Origin: Mycobacterium sp. URHB0044 | GTDB lineage: Bacteria > Actinomycetota > Actinomycetes > Mycobacteriales > Mycobacteriaceae | Assembly (NCBI RefSeq): GCF_000620625.1 | Contig: NZ_JIAW01000019.1 | Location: forward strand, 62,001-126,000 | Length of the DNA stretch: 64,000 bases | Direction: 5' to 3' | In this document: piece after piece, positions 8,663 through 17,811 of the stretch | How positions within the stretch are numbered: position 1 is the stretch's first letter | Layout: each line of letters starts with the position of its first letter | Translations under genes and position numbers: made by a program | Notes under the pieces: model-generated | Told to the model about the DNA's origin: nothing | Seen by the model: the letters and a program-made list of their open reading frames with translations, nothing else | The model's database searches: none

Positions 8663-8754
8663 CTGGTTCCTCGCATGCCGGGTCGTCGCTCGTCGACGAC
8701 GCCGTCAGGGTACGGCGCGCCGCTCGCGTCCCAACGCGCCTCCCCTGCTACCGA

Positions 8755-11526
8755 CTAAGCGTCGGCCCGAGTTTCGGCGAGCCTGTTCGGATCCAGGAGC
8801 ACCAGCAAGTCTCCGTCGAGGCTTGACCTGATCATCGAACCGGGGTTTTCCGGGGTGTTCGTCCCCGCGGTCGTCGGGGTGATCTTTCGCGTGAGCTTGT
8901 TGATGGTGACGTCGCCCCTCAGGTAACCGGTTTGGGCTCCCGAGACGGTGATGTCGGCGTAATAGCGGATGGTGTTCTGGCTCGCGGTGGTGCTCGTCGA
9001 TTCCGTGCCGTTCAGGATCAATCCGTCCACGTTGACGTAATCGACGTAGGTGACGGTGCGCAGCGTTGCCGCCGCATTCGTCGGATCGGGCACCTCGGTG
9101 ATCGTCGCGGTGCCGCCTCCGGCGCCGGCATGGGTTCCGACCGGAGGCAGCGCGAGCGTGGTGGGAACGGACTCGCTCAGCGTCGGGGCCCACGTCGGAT
9201 CTGGAGTCACCAGATCACCCTGGACGGTCCCGACGCTGGTCGTGTACTGCAGGTTGGCGACGACCAGCCGCGACACCCCCGGATCCGGGGAACCGAGCGG
9301 CGCGGCCTGCGCCTCCCAGAACGCGACCGAGGTGCCGTCGGTATTCCAACTGGCCATGCTTCGGGCGTTGTAGTTGTCGCCTTCGTCCTCGGGCGTGCTG
9401 GGGTCGTCGGCGACGAACAGCGGAATTCCGTTCTCGCCCTTGAGCTCGTCCTCTACCGCGATCAACCATTCCTGGTTCGAGACGTTCGTGGCATTCGTTC
9501 CCGCAAAGGCCTCGTAGACGGCGCCCTGGATCTGTGCCGGCAGGAACGGCGGCCGCACGATCCTCGTCATCGGCGTCAGCGCGTCGAACGTGCGGGTACT
9601 TCCGACCGCGATCCACCCGAGGTTGGGTGACATGTCGACGTCCTCCTCGTAGTCGAGGTTGGTGGTCAGCCGGGTCACCTTCCCGGTGGCCAGGTCGACC
9701 ACGACGTCATCGACGTTGCCCATCTCGTATTGCCCGCCGGTGATGATCACGCCCTTGCCGTCGGGGGTCCATTGCTTGGCCTCACCGACGGGGAAGACCA
9801 CCCGCGCGTCGTCGATGTGATATTCGGCTGCACCAGTGACCGCATTGGTGGCTCGGACGAGCTTGCCCACGACCGGCACCGCCGTGAAGTTGCCGGTCTG
9901 GCCCAGCTGAATCTGGCTGAACACCACGTACTTCCCGTCGGGCGAGATCCTCATCTCGCGTTGCGGGTCCAAGGCGCGGGCAGCCGACGGCGGCGTGATG
10001 ACCGGGACCAACTGATTTGTGGTGGGTTCGTAGACGACGTACGAGTTCGGGGCGGTCGCAACCTGGATCATGAGCCGGCCGTCGGGACCGGGCGCCACCC
10101 TGGTCAGGTTGGCGGTGATGTTCGGCGAGAGGCCGCAGGTGACGCATCGGAGGTCGGTGCCGTCGACGTTGACCTGATGGATCTCGGTCCGGGTGCCGCC
10201 GGGGGGTGTGACGGCGAAGTAGAGGGACTTTCCATCAGCGCTGAAGCGCGGAGTGTTCGGGTTGACGTAGCCGGAGGGCAGGTCCACGATCATCCGCTGG
10301 ACGGTGGGGTTGAGCACCGTGAGCCCGAAGCTGGCCTGTTCGCCGCGCGGGCTGAACAGACTCAGTACGTTGAACTTGCCGTCGGTGACGGACACCGTGA
10401 ACGAATCGAGCTGCGCCGCAGTGTAGTTGATGTCATTCGGCGTGTAGGTGAAGTTGCCGGTCGCCTGGTCGATCGTCAACGTGCCGTGCTGCGGTCCTTG
10501 CGTGACGGTGTAGGTCAGCTGGTCGCCCTCGGAGTCGCTCGCACCCAGATTGCCGGTGACGGTCTGCCCGGTCTGCACCGTGGTGGTCGGGTTGTAGTTG
10601 ATCGTCGGGGCTTGGTTGAACACGTTGCGCCGCACCCACGCCAGCACCGCCCACACCACCGGGGTCAACGGCTCCGGCGTGTTGGGTGCCGGCGCGAGGA
10701 ACGGATTGAGCAGATTGGTGACGATGCCGTTGAGGAAGCCGAGTGGGCCGGACAAGGCGACCTGGGGCGTCGGCGGCGCGGCCTCCGTGACCGCCGGGGT
10801 GGTGAGTGCACTGCTTGCGGCGTTGGCGCTCAACGTATTCGCCGCTGGCACTGCGTTCGACTCGGTGGGCGTCGCGGATGGTTTCACGACGGCCTCCACG
10901 ACTGCCACCGAGGCGGCGGGCGTCGACGAGGTGCTGCCCGGCGTCGTCGCCGCCGCGTTCACGACGGCGGAGTGTTCGGAGTTCGATTCGGTCCTTGCGG
11001 GGGTCGACGTTGTCAGCTCGGCCTCCGGCGGAGTGGTCGGCGCAGTGGGCTCGGTCGTCTCGACCGGGACGGACGGTTCGCTCGGCGATGCCGGAACCTC
11101 GACGCCGCCAGTGGTTTCGGGCTCGGTGGTGCTGCTGTGCGCTCCGCCGCTGCTGCTCACGGTGACACCGGTGCCCACCTGGGTGGTCGATGACGTCGCG
11201 CCGGTGGTCCCGGTGGCGCCGGTGGTCGTGGTGGAAGTGCCGCCGCTCGGCGTTGACCCTGCGGCGGTCGACGTCGACTCGGTCTTGGTGGGCTCGCTGG
11301 ACGACGTGGCGGTTCCCGTGGCCGACGTGGTGGACGTGGCCGTCGCCGCGGAATCGGTCGAGGACTCAGCGGACGGGGCACCGGTTTCAGCTGAGGCGAC
11401 TCCCAGTCCGTATCCGGTTGATACGGCCGCCACCAGCCAGATCGCCACCGCGAGCCCTCCGTAACCGCCGAGCTGGGCTGCGCTCTTCATCGCTCGTGGG
11501 GCTGACTCCGGGCGGTTGCTCAACAT
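8755..11526 (-). CDS. Large exported Ig-like / beta-propeller surface protein
   Basis: A 923-residue secreted or surface protein. A signal/anchor segment spans about residues 20-46 (GGYGGLAVAIWLVAAVSTGY, ending near ASA). A ~200-residue linker rich in Ser, Thr, Ala and Pro follows. Then comes a cadherin/VCBS-like domain at about 310-400 (NQAPTINYNP ... GTLTIDQATGNFTYTPN ... FTVSVTDG). About 400-740 holds repeated propeller blades with the WD40/TolB signature (PRFSADGKSLYF, MRISPDGKYVVFSQ, KQWTPDGKGVII, MASWNTDGTSVAFWE). A beta-rich C-terminus follows. Function is unknown; such proteins are common in environmental mycobacteria. An alternative start at codon 13 (MKSAAQ) would shorten the N-terminus. 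Divergent from a ROK regulator. Confidence 0.8.
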   Translation of the reverse strand: MLSNRPESAPRAMKSAAQLGGYGGLAVAIWLVAAVSTGYGLGVASAETGAPSAESSTDSAATATSTTSATGTATSSSEPTKTESTSTAAGSTPSGGTSTTTTGATGTTGATSSTTQVGTGVTVSSSGGAHSSTTEPETTGGVEVPASPSEPSVPVETTEPTAPTTPPEAELTTSTPARTESNSEHSAVVNAAATTPGSTSSTPAASVAVVEAVVKPSATPTESNAVPAANTLSANAASSALTTPAVTEAAPPTPQVALSGPLGFLNGIVTNLLNPFLAPAPNTPEPLTPVVWAVLAWVRRNVFNQAPTINYNPTTTVQTGQTVTGNLGASDSEGDQLTYTVTQGPQHGTLTIDQATGNFTYTPNDINYTAAQLDSFTVSVTDGKFNVLSLFSPRGEQASFGLTVLNPTVQRMIVDLPSGYVNPNTPRFSADGKSLYFAVTPPGGTRTEIHQVNVDGTDLRCVTCGLSPNITANLTRVAPGPDGRLMIQVATAPNSYVVYEPTTNQLVPVITPPSAARALDPQREMRISPDGKYVVFSQIQLGQTGNFTAVPVVGKLVRATNAVTGAAEYHIDDARVVFPVGEAKQWTPDGKGVIITGGQYEMGNVDDVVVDLATGKVTRLTTNLDYEEDVDMSPNLGWIAVGSTRTFDALTPMTRIVRPPFLPAQIQGAVYEAFAGTNATNVSNQEWLIAVEDELKGENGIPLFVADDPSTPEDEGDNYNARSMASWNTDGTSVAFWEAQAAPLGSPDPGVSRLVVANLQYTTSVGTVQGDLVTPDPTWAPTLSESVPTTLALPPVGTHAGAGGGTATITEVPDPTNAAATLRTVTYVDYVNVDGLILNGTESTSTTASQNTIRYYADITVSGAQTGYLRGDVTINKLTRKITPTTAGTNTPENPGSMIRSSLDGDLLVLLDPNRLAETRADA

Positions 11527-11603
11527 GGCGGGTCCATTTCGTTAGCGAAGCTGTGATTTAGTTCACGTCTCGAATTTAATAACAGACTATTCTCTACCTC
11601 GTC

Positions 11604-11618
11604 AAGGAGGTCGCACTG
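11604..11618 (+). promoter_or_regulatory. Strong ribosome binding site pointing to a CTG start for the ROK gene
   Basis: AAGGAGG (11604-11610) lies 41 nt before the first ATG of the ROK gene but only 5 nt before an in-frame CTG at 11616. No ATG, GTG or TTG exists in that frame back to the stop at 11580. A CTG start would add 12 residues ending in ...ATQGTQ, resembling the GT/GN-type segment that normally precedes the winged helix in ROK regulators. Confidence 0.5.
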
Positions 11619-11651
11619 ATCGAGTCGAAGCCGGCGACGCAGGGAACGCAG

Positions 11652-12815
11652 ATGCTTCGCCTGCTGCATCGCCAGCGCGTGGTCCACCTGTTGCGCACCG
11701 CTGGCCCGATGTCGAGGGCGGACGTGGCCGACGAGCTTGGGCTGGCCCGTTCGTCGGTGACCGCCATCGTCAAGGACCTACTCAGCAATGGCACGCTGAT
11801 CGAACTGCCGACGCCTCCCAATGGTTCAGCCGGTCGCGGACGGCCCCGAATCTTGCTGGACTGCAACCCCGACGCCCAACGCGTGCTGGGGATTCAGATC
11901 GGCGCCAAGCGAGCCCGTGTAGCCGTCGCCGGCGCTACCGGCGACCTCCTTCAGCAGGGCGAAACTTCCACTCTCGGAAGAACTCCCGCGTCCGTCATCC
12001 GCTCGATCGCGCGGGTCGCCAAGCAACTGATCGAAAGCTCTGGCGGTGCCGTCGCCGCAGCAGGCGTATGCATCCCCGGCTACGTTGACCCATCGACTGG
12101 AACGGTCATGCGATCTGAGTTACCGGGATGGTCGAATGTTCCTCTCGGGGAATCCCTTTCGGACATGCTCGGCATCCCGGTAGCGGTGCGTGACCTGACC
12201 CAAGCCACCACGCTGGCCGAGGCCATCGCCGGCGACGGCCGCGGGACGCGCTCCGCGGTCGTCCTCGACTACGGCGGAAGCGTCGGCATCGGGCTGATCA
12301 TCGACGGGCGTCCGCACTACGGCGCCAACGGATTTGCCGGGGCCATCGGCCACGTCCCCGTGCAGAACGGCTCCAACCTCTGCCTGTGCGGCCGCACCGG
12401 CTGCCTGGAAGCACACATGTCGATCAACGCCATGCAGCAGGTCGCCCCCGAGACCACCGGCATACCGCTCGACGACATCGACCTCGACGCCGTCGCCCGA
12501 AAGGTCCGGCAGAACCCAAAATCGCAAGAGCTCATCCGCGCGGTGATCGATCAGATCGCCCACGTCGCCATCCTCATCGAAGGATTCGTCGACCCGGAAG
12601 TTCTCATCATCGCGGGCCTCGTCGTCGAGTTCGGCGAAATGGTCGACGCTCTCGAAGCCCGCATCGAGGAACTCAGACCGCCGGAGAGACGGGGGCGGAC
12701 CAGGACGGTGCGGTCACGACTGACCCGCGACTACTACTACGGCGCATCCGTACTGGTCGCGCTCCAACACCTCGACCCCGACATCGCAGGCATGACGATC
12801 AAGCCGGTTCGCTGA
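11652..12815 (+). CDS. ROK family transcriptional regulator
   Basis: 387 residues from the first ATG (399 if CTG 11616 is used). Residues 1-50 form a winged helix (PMSRADVADELGLARSSVTAIV). The rest is an actin-like ROK domain with the zinc signature H234 ... C244-L-C246-GRTG-C251-L-E253. The nucleotide/sugar site reads RDLTQATTLAEA where sugar kinases usually have an Asn-Asp pair; Asp is kept and Asn replaced. With the DNA-binding domain this favours a sugar-responsive repressor over a kinase. It is divergent from the 923-residue surface protein, and no sugar transport genes adjoin, so the target is unclear. Confidence 0.85.
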   Translation: MLRLLHRQRVVHLLRTAGPMSRADVADELGLARSSVTAIVKDLLSNGTLIELPTPPNGSAGRGRPRILLDCNPDAQRVLGIQIGAKRARVAVAGATGDLLQQGETSTLGRTPASVIRSIARVAKQLIESSGGAVAAAGVCIPGYVDPSTGTVMRSELPGWSNVPLGESLSDMLGIPVAVRDLTQATTLAEAIAGDGRGTRSAVVLDYGGSVGIGLIIDGRPHYGANGFAGAIGHVPVQNGSNLCLCGRTGCLEAHMSINAMQQVAPETTGIPLDDIDLDAVARKVRQNPKSQELIRAVIDQIAHVAILIEGFVDPEVLIIAGLVVEFGEMVDALEARIEELRPPERRGRTRTVRSRLTRDYYYGASVLVALQHLDPDIAGMTIKPVR

Positions 12816-12867
12816 ATCCGTCGTCCAGCGACGGCTCAAGCTTGCGGTACCGGCGGTATCACCTTTA

Positions 12868-13731
12868 GTGTCGGTCCCCGTGACACCCCAACAACGTGCA
12901 CCGATCCACGTCGGCGCCCCCGGTGGCGAGCCCATCGTGCTGCTGCACCCGTTCCTGTGCTCGCAGAACGTGTGGCGGACGGTAGCCGACCAGCTGGCCG
13001 ATACCGGTCGCTACGAGGTGTTCGCCCCGACCATGGCCGGTCACAACGGCGGACCCCGGACCAACACGTGGTTGCTGGACATCGGCACACTGGTCGATCA
13101 CGTCGAACGTCAAATGGACGAACTCGGCTGGCAGACCGCCCACGTGGTGGGCAACTCGCTCGGCGGCTGGGCGGCCTTCGAGCTGGAGCGCCGCGGCCGC
13201 GCCCGCAGCCTGACCGCGATCGCCCCCGCCGGCGGCTGGACCCGGTATTCGCCGACGAAGTTCGAGACCATCGCCAAGTTCCTGCTCGGCGCACCGGCGC
13301 TGTTGGCCGCGCGTCTGGTCGGCCCCGGAATCGTCGATCTGCCCTTCGCACGACGGCTGGCAACTCTGCCCGTCAGCGGACCCGCCGACGGACCCAGCCA
13401 TCCCGACCTGCTCGCCCTCGTCGACGACGCGACGCACTGCCCGGCGTACTTCCAGCTGCTGATCAGGACGCTGCTGCTGCCCGGGCTCGTGGAAATGGCC
13501 AACGGCTCGGCGCCCACTCAGCTGGTGCTGTGCGAGAAGGACCGGGTGTTCCCCACTCCTCGGGGCAACCGGTACTTCACCACGAACCTGCCGCAAGGCT
13601 CGGAGGTGATCCGACTCGACGGCGTCGGCCACATCCCGATGCTGGAGGCGCCGGGCCGCGTCACCGAACTGATCGCCGACTTCGTCGACCAGCACACCGA
13701 ACCGCAGCGGATCGCGCCGTCCGCAGGCTGA
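12868..13731 (+). CDS. Alpha/beta hydrolase
   Basis: A 287-residue alpha/beta hydrolase. The nucleophile elbow is GNSLGG with Ser97, the oxyanion region is LLHPFLCS, the acid lies in LCEKDRVFP, and the catalytic His in DGVGHIPMLEAP. It is the likely equivalent of the Rv3337/Rv3338 hydrolase that precedes icd1 in M. tuberculosis; here the gene is intact. The GTG start at 12868 has a poor ribosome site, and a second GTG four codons on is equally possible. Substrate unknown. Convergent with the isocitrate dehydrogenase gene. Confidence 0.85.
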   Translation: MSVPVTPQQRAPIHVGAPGGEPIVLLHPFLCSQNVWRTVADQLADTGRYEVFAPTMAGHNGGPRTNTWLLDIGTLVDHVERQMDELGWQTAHVVGNSLGGWAAFELERRGRARSLTAIAPAGGWTRYSPTKFETIAKFLLGAPALLAARLVGPGIVDLPFARRLATLPVSGPADGPSHPDLLALVDDATHCPAYFQLLIRTLLLPGLVEMANGSAPTQLVLCEKDRVFPTPRGNRYFTTNLPQGSEVIRLDGVGHIPMLEAPGRVTELIADFVDQHTEPQRIAPSAG

Positions 13732-13734
13732 GTG

Positions 13735-15978
13735 TCAGCCGCGTGCGGCCTCCAGCGCAGCGTTGAACGTCTTGCTTGGCCGCATCACCGCCGTGGTCTT
13801 CTCGGGATCCGGGTAGTAGTAACCGCCGATGTCCACCGGATTGCCTTGTGCCTCATTGAGTTCGGCGACGATGGCGTCTTCGTTCTCGGTCAGCTCCTTG
13901 GCCAGCGCGGCGAAGTGTTCGGCGAGCTCCTTGTCCTCGGTCTGCTCGGCGAGTTCCTGCGCCCAGTACATGGCGAGGTAGAACTGGCTGCCACGGTTGT
14001 CGAGTTCACCGGTCTTGCGCGACGGGTTCTTGTTGTTGTCCAACAGCTTTCCGGTCGCAGCGTCGAGCGTCTTGGCGAGGATCTTGGCCCGCTCGTTGCC
14101 TTCCTTGGTACCCAGGTCCTCCAGGCTGACCGCCAAGGCCAGGAATTCGCCGAGCGAATCCCAGCGCAGGTGATTCTCCTCGACCAGTTGGCTGACGTGC
14201 TTGGGCGCCGAACCGCCTGCGCCGGTCTCGTACAACCCACCTCCGGCCATCAACGGCACGATGGAGAGCATCTTCGCGCTGGTGCCCAGCTCGAGGATCG
14301 GGAACAGGTCGGTGAGGTAGTCGCGCAGGATGTTTCCGGTCGCGGCGATGGTGTCCTCACCACGGATCACGCGCTCGATCGTGTACCGCATGGCCCACAC
14401 CTGCGGCATGATCTGGATCGTCAGCCCCTCGGTGTCGAGTTCGGCGAGGTAGGCCTTGACCTTCTTGCGCAACTCCGCCTCGTGCGGTCGCTCGGTATCG
14501 AGCCAGAACACCACCGGCATACCGGATTCGCGGGACCGGGTGACGGCGAGCTTCACCCAATCGCGGATCGGCGCATCCTTGACGACGGGCATCCGCCAGA
14601 TGTCGCCGGCCTCGACGTTCTGCGTCAGCAGGACCTCACCGGAGTCGATGTCCACGATGTTGGCGACGCCGTCCTCGGGGATCTCGAAGGTCTTGTCGTG
14701 GGAGCCGTACTCTTCGGCCTGCTGCGCCATGAGACCGACGTTGGGGACGGTGCCCATGGTGGTCGGGTCGAACTGGCCGTGGGTCTTGCAGAAGTTGATG
14801 ATCTCCTGATAGATGCGGGAGAACGTCGACTCGGGATTGACCGCCTTGGTGTCCTTGGTCCGGCCGTCTGCGCCGTACATCTTGCCGCCCAGCCGGATCA
14901 TCGCGGGCATCGAGGCGTCCACGATCACGTCACTCGGCGAGTGGAAGTTCGAGATGCCCTTCGCCGAATCCACCATCGCCAGCTCCGGACGGTGCTCGTG
15001 GCAGGCGTGCAGGTCGCGGATGATCTCCTCGTGCTGCGACGCAGGCAATGACTCGATCTTGGCGTAGAGATCGGACAGCCCGTTGTTGACGTTCACGCCC
15101 AGCTCGTCGAACAGCTTCTGGTGCTTGGCGAACGCGTCCTTGTAGAAGACCTTCACCGCGTGGCCGAAGACGATGGGGTGGCTGACCTTCATCATCGTCG
15201 CCTTGACGTGCAGGGAGAACATCACGCCGGTTTCGTACGCGTCCTGCATCTCTTCTTCGTAGAAGTCGCACAGGGCCTTCTTGCTCATGAACATGCTGTC
15301 GATGACGTCGCCGTCGTCCAGCGACACCTCGGGCTTGAGCACGAGCGTCTCGCCACTCTTGGTCTCCAGCACCATCTTGACCTTGCGGGCCCGGTCCAGC
15401 GTCAGCGACTTCTCGCCGTGATAGAAGTCGCCCTTCTTCATGGTGGCCACGTGGGTGCGGGAGGCCTGCGACCACGGGCTCATGCTGTGCGGGTGCTTGC
15501 GCGCGTACTCCTTGACTGCCTTGGGTGCGCGACGGTCCGAGTTTCCTTCCCGCAGTACCGGGTTCACCGCGCTGCCGAGGCACTTGCCGTAGCGCGCCTT
15601 GATTTCCTTCTCCTCGTCGGTCTTCGGCTCACCGGGGTAGTCCGGCAGGTCGTAGCCCTTGGCCTTCAGTTCCTTGATGGCCGCCAGGAGCTGCGGCACC
15701 GAGGCGCTGATGTTCGGCAGCTTGATGATGTTGGTTTCGGGCTTCTGGGTCAGAGCGCCCAGCTCGGCCAGGTTGTCCGGCACCCGCTGCTCTTCGGTGA
15801 GGTAGTCGTCGAATTCGGCGAGGATGCGTGCCGCGACGGAGATGTCGGTGGTCTTGACGTCGATGCCTGCGGCATCGGCGAAGGTGCGTAGCACCGGCAG
15901 AAAGCCGTACGTCGCAAGCAGCGGCGCCTCGTCGGTCAGCGTGTAGATGATGGTTGGCTGCTGGGCACCCATGGTCAC
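13735..15978 (-). CDS. icd: NADP-dependent isocitrate dehydrogenase, monomeric type
   Basis: A 747-residue monomeric NADP-isocitrate dehydrogenase (TCA cycle, isocitrate to 2-oxoglutarate plus NADPH). Length and signature stretches (IIYTLTDEAPLLATYGFLPV, SDRRAPKAVKEYARKHPHSM, MKKGDFYHGEKS, DSAKGISNFHSPSDVIVDAS, NRGSQFYLAMYWAQ) are those of the large single-chain family, not the ~410-residue dimeric enzyme. It lies at the position where M. tuberculosis carries dimeric icd1 (Rv3339c), next to metY. Transcribed away from the methionine operon. Enzyme class is near certain. Confidence 0.96.
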   Translation of the reverse strand: MTMGAQQPTIIYTLTDEAPLLATYGFLPVLRTFADAAGIDVKTTDISVAARILAEFDDYLTEEQRVPDNLAELGALTQKPETNIIKLPNISASVPQLLAAIKELKAKGYDLPDYPGEPKTDEEKEIKARYGKCLGSAVNPVLREGNSDRRAPKAVKEYARKHPHSMSPWSQASRTHVATMKKGDFYHGEKSLTLDRARKVKMVLETKSGETLVLKPEVSLDDGDVIDSMFMSKKALCDFYEEEMQDAYETGVMFSLHVKATMMKVSHPIVFGHAVKVFYKDAFAKHQKLFDELGVNVNNGLSDLYAKIESLPASQHEEIIRDLHACHEHRPELAMVDSAKGISNFHSPSDVIVDASMPAMIRLGGKMYGADGRTKDTKAVNPESTFSRIYQEIINFCKTHGQFDPTTMGTVPNVGLMAQQAEEYGSHDKTFEIPEDGVANIVDIDSGEVLLTQNVEAGDIWRMPVVKDAPIRDWVKLAVTRSRESGMPVVFWLDTERPHEAELRKKVKAYLAELDTEGLTIQIMPQVWAMRYTIERVIRGEDTIAATGNILRDYLTDLFPILELGTSAKMLSIVPLMAGGGLYETGAGGSAPKHVSQLVEENHLRWDSLGEFLALAVSLEDLGTKEGNERAKILAKTLDAATGKLLDNNKNPSRKTGELDNRGSQFYLAMYWAQELAEQTEDKELAEHFAALAKELTENEDAIVAELNEAQGNPVDIGGYYYPDPEKTTAVMRPSKTFNAALEAARG

Positions 15979-16185
15979 TCTCCCGGCGTCAGGGTCGGTC
16001 AGAAATCAAAGAAGGTCAGCGACGAAGCCTTGGCGGCCATCGGTATCGCGTCGGATACGACGCTACCCGTGAGGGCCGGAGCCCGAAACGCTCCCCTCGG
16101 TCGGCACTTCTGGTCACGCGCGGTGGCCGGTGGCCGGCGGAAAGCGGCTGGCAACCAGTCGGCGGGGTGAGATACGATTCGTTTC
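15979..16185. promoter_or_regulatory. Divergent intergenic region, icd / riboswitch promoter
   Basis: There is no coding sequence between icd and the riboswitch. A TANNNT -10 hexamer TACGAT (16173-16178) places the transcription start at about 16185-16186, exactly where the riboswitch sequence begins. That supports a sigmaA-type promoter for the methionine operon. No clear -35 or promoter for icd could be singled out. Confidence 0.5.
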
Positions 16186-16307
16186 GGTCATGAGTGCCAG
16201 CGTCAAGCCCCGGCTCGCTGGCCGGCAACCCTCCAACCGCGGTGGGGTGCCCCGGGTGATTGACCAGGTTGAGCAGCAGTAAGTCGGCTGCGCGGCAAGC
16301 GCGGGTC
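16186..16307 (+). ncRNA. SAM-IV riboswitch
   Basis: The leader of metY begins GGTCATGAGTGCCAG and continues with GGCTCGCTGGCCGGCAACCC, CCGCGGTGGGGTGCCCCGGG and the distal GCGCGGCAAGCGCGGGTCC helix. These are the conserved elements of the actinobacterial S-adenosylmethionine riboswitch SAM-IV, which I recall upstream of the same gene in M. tuberculosis. It is expected to reduce metY-metX expression when SAM is plentiful. A GTCC/GGAC-bearing stem just downstream (about 16303-16317), 140 nt from the start codon, may belong to the expression platform. The 3' boundary is approximate. Confidence 0.88.
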
Positions 16308-16457
16308 CGTTGGACGGGCCCCCCGAGAGACAGGGAAACCTGATGCGGAGGCCCACCATGTGTCGTTTTCCGTGACTCTTAGCGTCCGCCCGTCGTGCCT
16401 CCACGACGCCCGGGCGCGCTTTCCGGTACCCGAACGATCCATCAGGAGACACACCCC

Positions 16458-17801
16458 ATGAGCACCCCCGACACCGAGAGCGACCCGTCAGCCAACTGGG
16501 CCTTCGAGACCAAGCAGGTCCACGCCGGCCAGACGCCGGACATCGCGACCAACGCCCGCGCGCTGCCGATCTATCAGACTACGTCGTACACCTTCAACAG
16601 CACCGACCATGCTGCCGCGCTGTTCGGCCTCGCGGAGCCCGGCAACATCTACACCCGGATCATGAACCCGACGCAGGACGTCGTCGAGCAGCGGATCGCC
16701 GCACTGGAGGGCGGCGTCGCGGCGCTGTTCCTGGCGTCCGGCCAGGCCGCCGAGACCTTCTCGATCCTCAACCTGGCCGCGGTGGGTGACCACATCGTGT
16801 CCAGCCCGCGCCTGTACGGCGGCACGTACAACCTGTTCCACTACTCGCTGCCCAAGCTCGGCATCGAGGTCAGCTTCGTCGAGGATCCCGACGACCTGGA
16901 CTCGTGGCGGGCGGCGGTGCGGCCGAACACCAAGGCGTTCTTCGCCGAGACCATCTCCAATCCACAGATCGACGTCCTCGACATCCCCGGCGTCTCGGCC
17001 GTGGCACACGACAACGGTGTGCCGCTGATCGTGGACAACACCATCGCCACGCCCTACCTGATCCAGCCGATCGCGCACGGCGCCGACATCGTCGTGCACT
17101 CGGCCACCAAGTACCTCGGCGGGCACGGCTCGGCGATCGCGGGCGTGATCGTCGATGCGGGCACGTTCGACTGGACCAACGGCAAGTTCCCCGGCTTCAC
17201 CACTCCCGACCCGAGCTATCACGGCGTGGTGTTCGCCGAGCTCGGCCCGCCCGCCTTCGCGCTCAAGGCGCGGGTGCAACTGCTGCGCGACCTCGGCTCG
17301 GCCGCCGCGCCGTTCAACGCGTTCCTCATCGCCCAGGGCCTCGAGACGCTGAGCCTGCGCGTCGAGCGGCACGTCGCAAACGCGCAGCGGGTCGCCGAGT
17401 TCCTGTCCGGTCACGAGGACGTGGTGTCGGTCAACTACGCAGGCCTGCCGACGTCGCCGTGGTACGAGCTGGGCCGCAAGCTGGCCCCCAAGGGCACCGG
17501 CGCGGTGTTGGCGTTCGAGCTGGCGGGTGGCATCGAGGCGGGCAAGGCATTCGTCAACGCGCTCACCCTGCACAGCCACGTCGCCAACATCGGCGACGTG
17601 CGCTCCCTGGTGATCCACCCGGCGTCGACCACGCATGCGCAGCTGTCCCCCGCCGAGCAGCTGGCGACGGGCGTCACCCCCGGCCTGGTCCGGCTGGCGG
17701 TCGGCATCGAGGGCATCGACGACATCCTCGCCGACCTCGAGCGGGGCTTCGCCGCGGCCAAGCCGTTCTCGGGAGTGCCGCAGACCGCGGCCACGGTGTG
17801 A
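16458..17801 (+). CDS. metY: O-acetylhomoserine sulfhydrylase
   Basis: A 447-residue PLP enzyme of the Cys/Met family that makes homocysteine from O-acetylhomoserine and sulfide. K218 in HSATKYLGGHG binds PLP; YTRIMNPT (residues 65-72) and ASGQAAET are family signatures. ATG 16458 is chosen over a longer frame because AGGAGA precedes it by 8 nt and the riboswitch leader ends upstream. First gene of a metY-metX-methyltransferase operon under SAM-IV control. Also called metC or metZ in mycobacterial annotations. Confidence 0.95.
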   Translation: MSTPDTESDPSANWAFETKQVHAGQTPDIATNARALPIYQTTSYTFNSTDHAAALFGLAEPGNIYTRIMNPTQDVVEQRIAALEGGVAALFLASGQAAETFSILNLAAVGDHIVSSPRLYGGTYNLFHYSLPKLGIEVSFVEDPDDLDSWRAAVRPNTKAFFAETISNPQIDVLDIPGVSAVAHDNGVPLIVDNTIATPYLIQPIAHGADIVVHSATKYLGGHGSAIAGVIVDAGTFDWTNGKFPGFTTPDPSYHGVVFAELGPPAFALKARVQLLRDLGSAAAPFNAFLIAQGLETLSLRVERHVANAQRVAEFLSGHEDVVSVNYAGLPTSPWYELGRKLAPKGTGAVLAFELAGGIEAGKAFVNALTLHSHVANIGDVRSLVIHPASTTHAQLSPAEQLATGVTPGLVRLAVGIEGIDDILADLERGFAAAKPFSGVPQTAATV

Positions 17802-17811
17802 GGGTCCCGAC

